Origin: a virus
Virus record (IMG/VR): IMGVR_UViG_3300050821_009272
Location: 1 to 21,580 of that record
DNA: 21,580 nucleotides
Strand: one strand, 5' to 3'
Shown here: positions 6,597 through 12,615 of the stretch, piece by piece
How the letters are laid out: each line of letters starts with the position of its first letter
Position numbering within the stretch: position 1 is the first letter of the stretch
The notes under the pieces: generated by a model
What the model was told of the DNA's origin: nothing
Databases searched by the model: none
What the model saw: only the letters and a program-made list of their open reading frames with translations
Program-made: the position numbers and the translations under genes

Positions 6597-6926
6597 CTAG
6601 TACCCCTCCCGGTCTGCGTAGTAGGTGTTCACGTCGGGAAAGCCGTTCAAGGCGATGGTCAACGGGTCGAGTTTTTTGCGCGGCGGAATCTCGAAGGCTT
6701 GCAGGTTCATGCCTTCGCCGATTGCCCAGAGTTCATTCAGCATCGCGGCATTGCGGGCGCGGCGCTGGTCATCGGTGGGGATGGAATCAGGAATGGTGAA
6801 GCCGTCCGGCTCTGACTGGGGCGGTTTCGGTTGTTCTACTTTTTCGATGATGCGGGTGAGTTCGTTGACCAGTGGGCTGTTGAGATTTTCAGGGGACTGA
6901 ACTTTTGCTAGAGTGGGTGTAGCCAT
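6597..6926 (-). CDS. Hypothetical early protein, 109 residues
   Basis: I do not recognise this protein. It has a flexible N-terminal half rich in Pro, Ser and Glu (EKVEQPKPPQSEPDG), then a helical segment (DQRRARNAAMLNELWAIGEG) and a C-terminal part with aromatic residues (NTYYADREGY). A strong AAGGAGG lies five bases before the ATG. Its stop is two bases from the ERF start, so the two are probably coupled; a helper role in recombination is possible from position only. The 74 bases upstream to the next gene hold no gene; a small hairpin-capable GGTG/CACC pair lies there. Confidence 0.6.
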   Translation of the reverse strand: MATPTLAKVQSPENLNSPLVNELTRIIEKVEQPKPPQSEPDGFTIPDSIPTDDQRRARNAAMLNELWAIGEGMNLQAFEIPPRKKLDPLTIALNGFPDVNTYYADREGY

Positions 6927-7000
6927 GTTGGCCTCCTTGTTAGGTCAGTTTGGTTAGCCTCGGGTCGGTGCTTGTAACACCAGCTCGGGGCGTTGTGTTC

Positions 7001-7144
7001 TTAACGGACTCTCTTGCGGAGAGCCTTCAGCAGAGCGAGTGCGTCTTTGCGCTCGTCGAATACGACGATGATCTTGTCGGTGCAACCACCATGCAGCCTA
7101 ACCACCGTCTGGCCGCCGCGATTCGTGTAAGTGTCTACGCTCAT
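7001..7144 (-). CDS. Very small early protein, 47 residues
   Basis: On the minus strand an ATG at 7144 opens 47 codons ending in TAA at 7001-7003. The sequence starts MSVDTYTNRGGQTVVRLHGG, then contains DKIIVVFDE and a basic helix with LALLKALRKRVR at its end. The strand-strand-helix look and basic end would suit a small nucleic-acid-binding or regulatory protein. It is the first gene behind the TTGACA promoter at 7154-7182 and lies only a few bases after the expected transcription start, with no Shine-Dalgarno, so it may be translated from a leaderless message. Function unknown. Confidence 0.6.
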   Translation of the reverse strand: MSVDTYTNRGGQTVVRLHGGCTDKIIVVFDERKDALALLKALRKRVR

Positions 7145-7153
7145 GATGAGTGA

Positions 7154-7182
7154 ATACTATACGCAGCGGGTGCGTATGTCAA
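7154..7182 (-). promoter_or_regulatory. Leftward early promoter
   Basis: On the minus strand a perfect TTGACA (7177-7182) is followed by TATAGT (7156-7161, spacing 15) or TAGTAT (7154-7159, spacing 17). Transcription would start about 3-6 bases before the ATG at 7144 and run through the recombination genes to the HNH gene. Confidence 0.65.
7159..7177. promoter_or_regulatory. Palindromic operator candidate inside the leftward promoter
   Basis: ATACGCA and TGCGTAT are exact inverted repeats with five bases between them. The palindrome fills the spacer between the -35 and -10 hexamers, where a bound dimeric repressor would block RNA polymerase. No repressor gene is recognised in the window; a phage repressor outside the window or a host regulator is possible. 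Confidence 0.6.
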
Positions 7183-7210
7183 GAACTCTATTTGGCGTGT
7201 TTTCATTGTT

Positions 7211-7261
7211 ATACAAAGCCGCTCTGTATAGGCGGCGAAAAGCCGTTATAAACTCGCCGCA
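7211..7261 (+). promoter_or_regulatory. Rightward control region with nested inverted repeats
   Basis: Three exact inverted repeats overlap here: TATACA/TGTATA (7211-7216 and 7226-7231), GCCGC/GCGGC (7219-7223 and 7233-7237) and GCGGCGA/TCGCCGC (7233-7239 and 7255-7261). The last one brackets TATAAA at 7248-7253, a likely -10 element for the gene at 7262; no good -35 is seen. The ATG lies nine bases after the -10, so the message would be nearly leaderless. The repeats could be operators, or one could be an RNA hairpin. Confidence 0.45.
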
Positions 7262-7405
7262 ATGACGACCTTGAGTGAGCACCTCTCCCGGATCGGGCGC
7301 AAAGGCGGAAAGGCCACGGCGCAACGTCGCACCGTAAAAGAACGACAGGAAGCTGCCCGCAAAGCAGTGTCGGCGCGTTGGGCCAAAACAAAGAAGGACA
7401 AATGA
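7262..7405 (+). CDS. Small basic protein of the GGKA...ARWAK type, 47 residues
   Basis: The 47-residue product is very basic: a GRKGGKATAQRR segment is followed by a helix ending AARKAVSARWAKTKKDK. I recognise this 'GGK.R/A ... AA.ARW.K' style from tiny proteins on phages and plasmids, probably DNA- or RNA-binding. It is the first rightward gene after the divergent control region and lacks a Shine-Dalgarno. The next gene ends in a similar ARWAKQKKESK, so the two may be related by duplication or may act together. Confidence 0.6.
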   Translation: MTTLSEHLSRIGRKGGKATAQRRTVKERQEAARKAVSARWAKTKKDK

Positions 7406-7406
7406 C

Positions 7407-7559
7407 GTGGGCGCTACTCCTGATGATCTGGTGGAGGATGCGAATCGTGAGGCGTATCCCGCGCAACTATCCGAGGTTTCGGGAAGCGGCAGTGTGGTTC
7501 CGTTGGGTGTGATGGCTGCCGAGGCCCGCTGGGCGAAGCAGAAGAAGGAATCGAAGTGA
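7407..7559 (+). CDS. Small protein with a basic ARWAK tail, 50 residues
   Basis: A GTG at 7407, one base after the preceding stop, opens 50 codons. The N-terminal half is acidic (TPDDLVEDANREAY), the C-terminal end AAEARWAKQKKESK is close to that of the preceding protein. The stop overlaps the GTG of the next gene (GTGA), which supports this frame. An alternative frame from ATG 7402 to 7512 gives a 36-residue Trp/Arg-rich peptide but lacks these junctions. Function unknown; it may modulate its neighbour. Confidence 0.5.
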   Translation: MGATPDDLVEDANREAYPAQLSEVSGSGSVVPLGVMAAEARWAKQKKESK

Positions 7560-7807
7560 AAACGGTTTGGCCGCGCTCACCTGAATTCGCCGCCGCTGAG
7601 TTCGACTGCCATTTCCTGCGCTGCTGCGGAATCGAGTGGCCAGAAATGTGGGAGATATATCGGGCGCGTGAACGTATGGAATTGATGCGGGCCGCCGAAG
7701 CGGAGATGATCCAATATCAACTCGCGCCGCCGATGCTCTACGACCACTGGGGCAGACGAATCGATGAGATTTACAGACCCACCACCCGCAAGCCTGACCG
7801 TGGGTAG
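7556..7807 (+). CDS. Hypothetical protein, 83 residues
   Basis: The protein is rich in Trp, Arg and acidic residues and starts at a GTG that overlaps the previous stop. The middle is helical (EMWEIYRARERMELMRAAEAEMI). There are paired Cys residues in LRCCGIEW, but no complete zinc site. No family recognised. The bases up to the next gene (7808-7860) hold no gene but contain a TATAAT and a repeated 13-base sequence, annotated separately. Confidence 0.55.
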   Translation: MKTVWPRSPEFAAAEFDCHFLRCCGIEWPEMWEIYRARERMELMRAAEAEMIQYQLAPPMLYDHWGRRIDEIYRPTTRKPDRG

Positions 7808-7836
7808 CTGGCCCCGGAAGCCCCTCACCACGGAGC

Positions 7837-7849
7837 CGCACTTCGTAGA
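7837..7849 (+). repeat. Direct repeat CGCACTTCGTAGA, copy 1
   Basis: This 13-base sequence recurs exactly at 8090-8102, 253 bases downstream. The copies lie 12 bases before the start and 16 bases before the end of the zinc-ribbon gene, so they nearly flank it. It could be a recombination scar or a protein site; chance is not excluded. Confidence 0.5.
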
Positions 7850-7852
7850 GGA

Positions 7853-7858
7853 TATAAT
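7853..7858 (+). promoter_or_regulatory. Candidate -10 element (TATAAT) at the zinc-ribbon gene
   Basis: A perfect TATAAT lies two bases before three consecutive ATG codons (7861, 7864, 7867). If active, transcription would begin near 7865-7867, so the third ATG would start a leaderless message. No convincing -35 is present at 7830-7835. Confidence 0.35.
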
Positions 7859-7860
7859 TC

Positions 7861-8118
7861 ATGATGATGGACTTTCTTACAATCCTCGATTCCGGCGTCG
7901 AAGTTCTCGCAACTGCATTTCCGGTCAAAGGGGGCGGAATCAAATGGCGCTGTGGCGCGTGTCGCAGAGGGTTGGTATCGCGGCCCACCGCTCCTGGCGT
8001 TGATAAAATCGAACAACGCTGCCCAGTGTGTCACCGAAAAGTGCTGTTTCGCATATGGGTGAAAAACAAAGTCCCAGCACATTTGGAGACGCACTTCGTA
8101 GACCATCATTCTTCGTGA
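7861..8118 (+). CDS. Small zinc-ribbon protein, 85 residues
   Basis: Two Cys pairs, C31-x2-C34 (WRCGACRRG) and C54-x2-C57 (QRCPVCHRK), form a classic zinc-ribbon, a fold common in nucleic-acid-binding phage proteins. The N-terminal part (FLTILDSGVEVLATAF) is hydrophobic and the end is His-rich. Translation could begin at any of three ATG codons in a row; the last is favoured if the TATAAT just upstream is the promoter. A 13-base direct repeat lies just before the gene and again near its end. The exact role is not known. Confidence 0.65.
   Translation: MMMDFLTILDSGVEVLATAFPVKGGGIKWRCGACRRGLVSRPTAPGVDKIEQRCPVCHRKVLFRIWVKNKVPAHLETHFVDHHSS
8090..8102 (+). repeat. Direct repeat CGCACTTCGTAGA, copy 2
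   Basis: Second exact copy of the 13-base sequence at 7837-7849. It lies inside the last codons of the zinc-ribbon gene, where it encodes part of the His-rich tail. Loose similarity continues for some bases after both copies (ATTC...GTGAT-like). Confidence 0.5.
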
Positions 8119-8269
8119 TTTCGAATCTAAAGTCCTTCTCACTTCGGTAACTTGCTTCCCTTCCCTTCTTTAAGCCACTCTCAGGACTGTTTCCGTCGTC
8201 CCCGTGGTCCCAGGCACACCTGCTCGAACGCCCGCCGGCGCGTCGCAGCCGCGCATACCGCAGAACCCC

Positions 8270-8596
8270 ATGAGAATTCCTGTCTTCGCTCGACGGTCGA
8301 ACCCCTCCGTGGACCGTCCCTTCCTCAAAAAGAGCCTGTTCTACGTGACAGAGCAGGTGAACGCTGGCCGCGCCGACTGGGTTGATCCGTCGTCTCCAGC
8401 TCGAGGCATCATCTGCCGCGAGCTGCTCTACTTCGGCGAACGGGCGCAAAGAGTCGAAACGGTGGCGATCTCGAAGCTCGGCTTCACTACCGGCGAAATC
8501 CCCGGCCTGCGCTGGGTGGGGCCGAAACCGAAAATCCAGTTAGTAACTACGACGCCAGCCGACTTCCAGCAATACGCGGGAGCGGCAACCGCGTGA
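8270..8596 (+). CDS. Hypothetical protein, 108 residues
   Basis: I do not recognise this protein. It is mixed alpha/beta in look, with a conserved-looking middle (GIICRELLYFGERAQRVETVAISKLGF) and a Pro/Gly-rich region (GEIPGLRWVGPKPK). The frame is open upstream to a GTG at 8204, but the added 22 residues are low-complexity Pro/Ala/Arg, so I take the ATG at 8270. No clear ribosome-binding site precedes either. The 151 bases from 8119 to 8269 show no gene, promoter or hairpin that I can support. Confidence 0.55.
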   Translation: MRIPVFARRSNPSVDRPFLKKSLFYVTEQVNAGRADWVDPSSPARGIICRELLYFGERAQRVETVAISKLGFTTGEIPGLRWVGPKPKIQLVTTTPADFQQYAGAATA

Positions 8597-8603
8597 GAGC
8601 ACC

Positions 8604-8771
8604 ATGCAGCGCATCACCATCACAATCTCGGGAAAACTCCACGAGGAGTTGGTGATCGCCACGCTTGATTCGGCGGAGCTGGACGAAGACCTGACCATGA
8701 CACCGGAGGACTACGCCCGCGAGTGCATTGAGAGTGTGCTGGCAACCCGGCGCCTGGCTGCGATCGGCTAA
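8604..8771 (+). CDS. Small hypothetical protein, 55 residues
   Basis: A strand-like start (RITITISGKLHEELVIATL) is followed by acidic residues and a helical end (PEDYARECIESVLATRR). This strand-helix-helix order recalls small ribbon-helix-helix-like or antitoxin-like proteins, but no family can be named. The ATG follows the previous stop by seven bases, with GAGAG as a weak ribosome-binding site. Confidence 0.5.
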   Translation: MQRITITISGKLHEELVIATLDSAELDEDLTMTPEDYARECIESVLATRRLAAIG

Positions 8772-8780
8772 CTGAAGTCC

Positions 8781-9029
8781 ATGCACGCCTGGTCCAAGAC
8801 ATTCCGCCGCATCCCGGACGACTGGCGGGACGCCTACAAGCACCGCACCCGCGAAGAACTACTGGGTGATGTGGAGATCGCCTTCGACCGCCTCCACGAT
8901 CAGAAGTTGAAGATGTGGTTTCTGACCTTCGTTCTGGGCCTCGAAGGAGCAATGCTCGGCTGGATGGCGAACAGCCTGATTGATTGCATCGAGCTGGGCC
9001 ACAAGTTTGCGGCGGTCGTAGGCCGCTAA
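8781..9029 (+). CDS. Small membrane protein, 82 residues
   Basis: A basic, helical N-terminal half (RIPDDWRDAYKHRTREELLGD) precedes one membrane segment at about residues 45-67 (MWFLTFVLGLEGAMLGWMANSL). The N-terminal part is probably cytoplasmic. The acidic Glu within the segment makes a simple anchor less certain. The stop TAA shares its last base with the ATG of the next tiny gene. Function unknown. Confidence 0.6.
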   Translation: MHAWSKTFRRIPDDWRDAYKHRTREELLGDVEIAFDRLHDQKLKMWFLTFVLGLEGAMLGWMANSLIDCIELGHKFAAVVGR

Positions 9030-9136
9030 TGCTCCCCACCTTCAAAGCTCGTTACGAACGCTACGCAGCCTGGTGTAGGCTTCTCGGAAAGAAACCGCTC
9101 AGCCTGGCCGGCTATGTGTGGGTTTGCGTGCGATGA
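9029..9136 (+). CDS. Tiny basic protein coupled to the recombinase, 35 residues
   Basis: The ATG shares a base with the previous stop and the TGA overlaps the recombinase ATG by four bases, so the frame joins both neighbours. The product is basic and aromatic (FKARYERYAAWCRLLGKK). It may exist mainly to couple translation of the recombinase. No known family. Confidence 0.4.
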   Translation: MLPTFKARYERYAAWCRLLGKKPLSLAGYVWVCVR

Positions 9137-9684
9137 ACGTCGCTCTCTACGCCCGCGTATCGAAGTTGGCCCGCATAAATCCCTCCGAGGATCAGAAGCG
9201 CGACCAGAATCCCGAAGTGCAGCTCCGTGAGCTGAGGGAATGGTCGAAGCGCGAGGGCCATAAAGTGATCGCCGAATATGTGGATCGCGCCAGCGGCAAG
9301 AACATGCAGCGGCCGCAACTACAAAAACTGATGCGCGATGTGCGAGCCGGAAACTACGACATCGACGCCGTGGTGGTGTGGCGCCTCGATCGCTTCGGTC
9401 GGTCGGTGCTGGATCTGCACAGCCTCATTGCTGAACTACAGGCCGCGAAAGTCTCGTTCATCTGCCAGCGTGATAACTTCGACCTCACCAGCTCGATCGG
9501 CAAAGTGATCTTTGGGATCCTCGCCGTGTTCGCAGAATTTGAGCGGAATGTGATTGCGGAGCGCACTAAAGCCGGCCTCGCCCTGGCTCGATCGGAAGGC
9601 CGGTTACCTGGTCGAAAGATTGACCCGAAGCGCGGCCCGAGCCGCACCACGCGCTGGCGGCAAAAACAGCGGAAAACCGCCTAG
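9133..9684 (+). CDS. Serine recombinase (resolvase/invertase type) lacking a C-terminal helix-turn-helix
   Basis: This 183-residue protein has a full resolvase catalytic domain: YARVS with Arg8 and catalytic Ser10, the VVWRLDRFGRS segment (DRFGR, residues 86-90), SIGKVIFGILAVFAEFERN and the long dimer helix with IAERTKAGLALAR (to about 152). After GRLPGRK only some 20 basic residues remain (GPSRTTRWRQKQRKTA); the usual helix-turn-helix DNA-binding domain of about 40 residues is missing or reduced to a trace. Such enzymes cut and rejoin DNA at paired sites for integration, inversion or dimer resolution. Here specificity is unclear. The ATG at 9133 overlaps the stop of the tiny upstream gene; a GTG at 9118 is less likely. 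It lies beside a repeat-rich non-coding stretch that could hold its site. Confidence 0.85.
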   Translation: MNVALYARVSKLARINPSEDQKRDQNPEVQLRELREWSKREGHKVIAEYVDRASGKNMQRPQLQKLMRDVRAGNYDIDAVVVWRLDRFGRSVLDLHSLIAELQAAKVSFICQRDNFDLTSSIGKVIFGILAVFAEFERNVIAERTKAGLALARSEGRLPGRKIDPKRGPSRTTRWRQKQRKTA

Positions 9685-9885
9685 TAGGCGCGTTTCATAT
9701 CGACCGAAATGAAAAATCAACAACTTAGCGGCGTAAAAATGGGCGTTTTTCCGGTCCCATTTGATTTCCTATTTGATTCCGAAAACGCCGATTGTGCCCT
9801 TAACTCCTTGGCGGCTCATCGGTTTACGGCCTCCCGCCGGCATTTGATTCCGCCCAAATCATTTGATTAATAGTGCTTTTTTCAA
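9685..9885. repeat. Non-coding AT-rich stretch with four ATTTGATT repeats
   Basis: No gene is visible in these 201 bases. ATTTGATT occurs exactly at 9759-9766, 9771-9778, 9842-9849 and 9861-9868; copies two and three share ATTTGATTCCG. GGCGTTTT at 9742-9749 and AAAACGCC at 9782-9789 form an inverted repeat around the first two copies. Closer to the recombinase, TTTCAT/ATGAAA (9693-9714) and CGCC/GGCG (9678-9690) could form weak hairpins. The stretch separates the recombinase from the packaging genes and could hold a recombination site, a packaging site, a replication site or a late control region. Nothing decides between these. Confidence 0.55.
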
Positions 9886-10284
9886 ATGGCCGCGAAAAAG
9901 AACAAACGCGGGGGAAAGCGTCCGAATGCAGGCAGAAAAAAACGTGAGATCACACCGCCCGAGCCGATCGACGGCCGCACCATTAAAGGCCGTATCCGTT
10001 CCGGTGAACTCATTGAAAAACTTAATGCACTGCCACCAAAGGAAGGCGATCCGATCGATGTTGCCGGGTGGCGTCGTTTTTGGGACAGCCTAGATCAGCG
10101 GATCGCGCTCGACACGCGCAAATACCTCCACAACCAGCACGAAGGCGAACCCGTGAAGACCATCAACCACGTGCACGACAAGCCGATCGACCTCAACGTG
10201 AATGTGTCGATGGCGGATGTGGTCCGCCAGGTCCGCGAACGAAAACAACAATATGAGCGCAGCCGCAATAAATCCTCTCGCTGA
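9886..10284 (+). CDS. Probable small terminase subunit, 132 residues
   Basis: The call rests mainly on position directly before the large terminase, with a 32-base overlap, and on a very basic N-terminus (RGGKRPNAGRKK), a signature often seen at the start of phage small terminase and DNA-binding proteins. The rest has a helical, charged segment (IRSGELIEKLNAL, RRFWDSLDQRIAL) and a Lys/Arg-rich end. It would recognise phage DNA and present it to the large subunit. No Shine-Dalgarno is seen before the ATG. Another DNA-binding function remains possible. Confidence 0.6.
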   Translation: MAAKKNKRGGKRPNAGRKKREITPPEPIDGRTIKGRIRSGELIEKLNALPPKEGDPIDVAGWRRFWDSLDQRIALDTRKYLHNQHEGEPVKTINHVHDKPIDLNVNVSMADVVRQVRERKQQYERSRNKSSR

Positions 10285-11788
10285 AATACAGCGCGAGCTG
10301 GCGGAATTCACCGATGATCCGCTCGGCTTTGTGATGTGCGCCTATCCCTGGGGAACCGGCGAGCTCGCCGGCGAAGCTGGGCCGCGCGCGCACCAGGTCA
10401 AGTTCTTAAAAGAACTCGGGGAGCATCTGCGCAATCCTGAGAGCCGCTACAAACCCTTCCGCAAAGCCAAATCCTCGGGCCACGGCATCGGCAAGACGAC
10501 AGAGTTTGCCTGGATCACGCACTGGGGTCTCTCGACCTTTGAAGACTGCAAAGTGATCCTCATGGCCGGCACCGGCGACCAGCTCAAGACCAAAACCCAG
10601 CCCGAATGTGCGAAGTGGTTTCGCCTGGGCGCCAACGCGGATCTGTTCGAAGTGAACGTGACATCGATCAAGGTGCGCGAATCGGGCCACGAGACCACCT
10701 GGCGCGCGGACTTCAACACCTGGTCGGAAGAAAATCCCCAGGCTTCGGCTGGCGCCCACAACAAAGGCAAGCGGCTGATCATCCTCTACGACGAATCCGC
10801 CGGCATTCCCGATGTGATCTGGAAGACGCAGGAAGGCGCGATGACCGACACCCGCACCGAGATCATCTGGCTTGCGGCCAGTCAATGCACGCGCTCCGAT
10901 GGTTTCATGTTCGACGCGGTGTTCGGCAGCCAGCGGCATCGCTGGAACCCCGAGGTCATCGACTCCCGGACCGTCGAGGGCGTGAACGTCGAGGAAATCA
11001 ACGAAGACATCGCCGTCTATGGCGAAAACTCCGATCACGTCCGCGTACGCTGGCTCGGGCTTTACCCGCTGGGCGGTGAAGGCAAGTTCATCCCGCTCGA
11101 CATCATCGAAGCCGCGCAGACGCGAACCGCGGTCAAGTTGGACGATGACGCCCTGATCGCCGGCGTCGATCTCTCCTGGGGCGGCTCCGATGATACCGTG
11201 ATCCGTTTCCGGCGAGGGCTTGACGCGCGCACAATTCCGCCAGTCAAAATTCGCGGCGAACACACAAAGAACCCTACCGTCGTGCGCGAACGATTGGCGG
11301 ATATTTTACGGAAGAAATACGACGGCAGTGCGGTGTCGATGATGTTCCTCGATAACTCGGGCGTCGGTGGCAACGCTGGCGCCATCCTCGCAGGCCTGCA
11401 GCAGCTCGGCTTCAAAAACGTCATGGGCATCAACTTCGGCGACCAGGCGCTGAACTCCAAGTTCTACGTTCTCCGCCGCGATGAGATGTGGGGCGGGATG
11501 AAGGATTGGTTGCGCGAAGGGGGCGCCATCGACGACGACCGCGAGCTGCAGGTGGATCTGCAAAAGCCGATGCTCATTCCGGACCGCGAGCAGCGCATCA
11601 AGCTCGAACCCAAAGACCTGATGAAGAAACGCCTTGCGAAAGCCGGAATGGATTCCTCTTCGCCCGACGATGCCGACGCGCTGGCGCTGACGTTCGCGCT
11701 GCCCGTCACATTCATTAAGCCGATCTCGGCGCAGCCGCCAGTGATCAGCGCCTGGGAGCGCACCGGAGACGGCTCATGGATGGGGTAA
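10253..11788 (+). CDS. terL: Phage terminase large subunit
   Basis: This 511-residue motor protein packages DNA into the prohead using ATP and cuts it with its nuclease. Walker A is SSGHGIGKT (about 74-82), Walker B is LIILYDE (175-181, acidic D180/E181). The RNase H-like nuclease domain shows GVDLSWGG (Asp306), MMFLDNSG (Asp367) and DDADALALTF (Asp472-475). The order and size fit the family well. The ATG at 10253 lies inside the end of the small-subunit gene; the frame further upstream overlaps it and is unlikely. It would dock on the portal encoded at 13179. Confidence 0.92.
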   Translation: MSAAAINPLAEIQRELAEFTDDPLGFVMCAYPWGTGELAGEAGPRAHQVKFLKELGEHLRNPESRYKPFRKAKSSGHGIGKTTEFAWITHWGLSTFEDCKVILMAGTGDQLKTKTQPECAKWFRLGANADLFEVNVTSIKVRESGHETTWRADFNTWSEENPQASAGAHNKGKRLIILYDESAGIPDVIWKTQEGAMTDTRTEIIWLAASQCTRSDGFMFDAVFGSQRHRWNPEVIDSRTVEGVNVEEINEDIAVYGENSDHVRVRWLGLYPLGGEGKFIPLDIIEAAQTRTAVKLDDDALIAGVDLSWGGSDDTVIRFRRGLDARTIPPVKIRGEHTKNPTVVRERLADILRKKYDGSAVSMMFLDNSGVGGNAGAILAGLQQLGFKNVMGINFGDQALNSKFYVLRRDEMWGGMKDWLREGGAIDDDRELQVDLQKPMLIPDREQRIKLEPKDLMKKRLAKAGMDSSSPDDADALALTFALPVTFIKPISAQPPVISAWERTGDGSWMG

Positions 11789-11955
11789 GCCTGATCGACG
11801 GCGTACGCGAGCCGGTGTTTTACATTCTCACCAAGGAAATGCTCAACCGCCTGATCGAAGTAGCCGTCGCGCAAAACAGTCCCGCTCTTCACATGTCCTG
11901 CGACTGGCTGAGCGAACTCAAAAGGAGCCAATATGGCCGGAATCCAAGTAGCTGA
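11776..11955 (+). CDS. Small hypothetical protein, 59 residues
   Basis: An ATG at 11776, within the last codons of the terminase and preceded by GGAG, opens 59 codons that end inside the next gene. The protein is mixed: GVREPVFYILTKEMLNRLIEVAVAQ looks like a strand and helix, with one Cys and two Trp/aromatic positions afterwards. Overlaps of 13 and 23 bases with its neighbours are in the range seen in this module. No family recognised. Confidence 0.5.
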   Translation: MDGVSLIDGVREPVFYILTKEMLNRLIEVAVAQNSPALHMSCDWLSELKRSQYGRNPSS

Positions 11956-12214
11956 ATCGACCGCAAAGAAGCGCAGCCCGAAAACTCTTGACCACCTTGA
12001 GCTCCATCCCCAGCTCGGCGGCGGCCACATCGTGAAGCACGTTTACACGGGCTACGACCACGAGTCGAAGGAAGTGAAGTTCAACGCCGAAGGCAAATCC
12101 CAGGGCGGCGAGCACATCATGAAGCACCTGGTGAAACACGGCGGAATTCCGCTCATGACCAATGCAGAAGGCAACGGCGACGAATCTCAAACCGAAGAAG
12201 AGGAGACCGAATAA
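11933..12214 (+). CDS. Hypothetical packaging-module protein, 93 residues
   Basis: AAAAGGAG precedes the ATG. The protein is rich in His, Gly and Lys in the middle (LGGGHIVKHVYTGYDHESKEVKF, GGEHIMKHLVKHGG) and ends in an acidic Glu tail. The two His-Gly-rich segments (GGGHIVKHV and GGEHIMKHL) resemble each other and may be an internal repeat. It may be a small DNA- or head-associated protein of the packaging module; no family is recognised. Confidence 0.6.
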   Translation: MAGIQVAESTAKKRSPKTLDHLELHPQLGGGHIVKHVYTGYDHESKEVKFNAEGKSQGGEHIMKHLVKHGGIPLMTNAEGNGDESQTEEEETE

Positions 12215-12216
12215 CC

Positions 12217-12378
12217 ATGAAAGGCAAAGCAGCGAAACCCGGCATCGGCTCGGGACTACAGAACACCAAAACCATCAAAACGGAAAAGCCGGCCAACAAG
12301 AAGATCGGCTCGGGCGGCTTGCCCTCCACCTACCACGCCAACGCGCGCGCCTGCGGCACAGAGCGCGGCTGCAAATAG
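12217..12378 (+). CDS. Small Lys/Gly-rich protein, 53 residues
   Basis: The ATG follows the previous stop by two bases, with AGGAG 14 bases upstream. The product is basic and Gly-rich with two IGSG segments (PGIGSGLQN, KIGSGGLPS) and ends in a Cys-containing CGTERGC. The stop is immediately followed by the ATG of the next gene. It is too small to fold strongly; a DNA-associated function is only a guess from charge. Confidence 0.5.
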   Translation: MKGKAAKPGIGSGLQNTKTIKTEKPANKKIGSGGLPSTYHANARACGTERGCK

Positions 12379-12585
12379 ATGCCGGCATTTCTCGAAGCGA
12401 AGCTGAAGAAGAAGGCCGCGGCCAAAGGCTTCGAAGGCAAACGTGCCGATCGCTACGTCTATGGCGCCATGAACAACCTGGGCGCCATGCGCGGGAACAA
12501 AGAAACCCCCAAGGGCAAGCGCATGCAGAAAAAGCATGAAGCGAAAGTCCACGGCGGCATGAAGAAACTGAGCGACCTGGCGTGA
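12379..12585 (+). CDS. Small basic protein, 68 residues
   Basis: The ATG directly follows the previous stop. The protein is strongly basic (LEAKLKKKAAAKG, GKRMQKKHEAK) with a central RADRYVYGAMNNLGAMRGN segment, a pattern I have seen in small proteins near phage portal genes without known function. It may bind DNA or the head. It ends the first block of the packaging module, before a 141-base gap holding two hairpin-like sequences. Confidence 0.55.
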   Translation: MPAFLEAKLKKKAAAKGFEGKRADRYVYGAMNNLGAMRGNKETPKGKRMQKKHEAKVHGGMKKLSDLA

Positions 12586-12615
12586 AGGCTTTCGTGGATT
12601 GCTACTTCTATATTT

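Noticed and set aside
5720-6799. 359-codon open frame on the plus strand opposite the ERF and exonuclease genes
   Set aside because: It is antisense to two well-supported genes, has no ribosome-binding site, no recognisable domain and crosses three gene junctions; long antisense frames are expected in GC-rich DNA.
7402-7512. 36-codon plus-strand frame starting at ATG 7402
   Set aside because: It overlaps the GTG-started frame at 7407, which is joined to its next neighbour by a GTGA overlap and resembles the preceding protein at its end.
10406-11263. 285-codon minus-strand open frame opposite the terminase
   Set aside because: Antisense to a gene with clear Walker and nuclease motifs; no support of its own.
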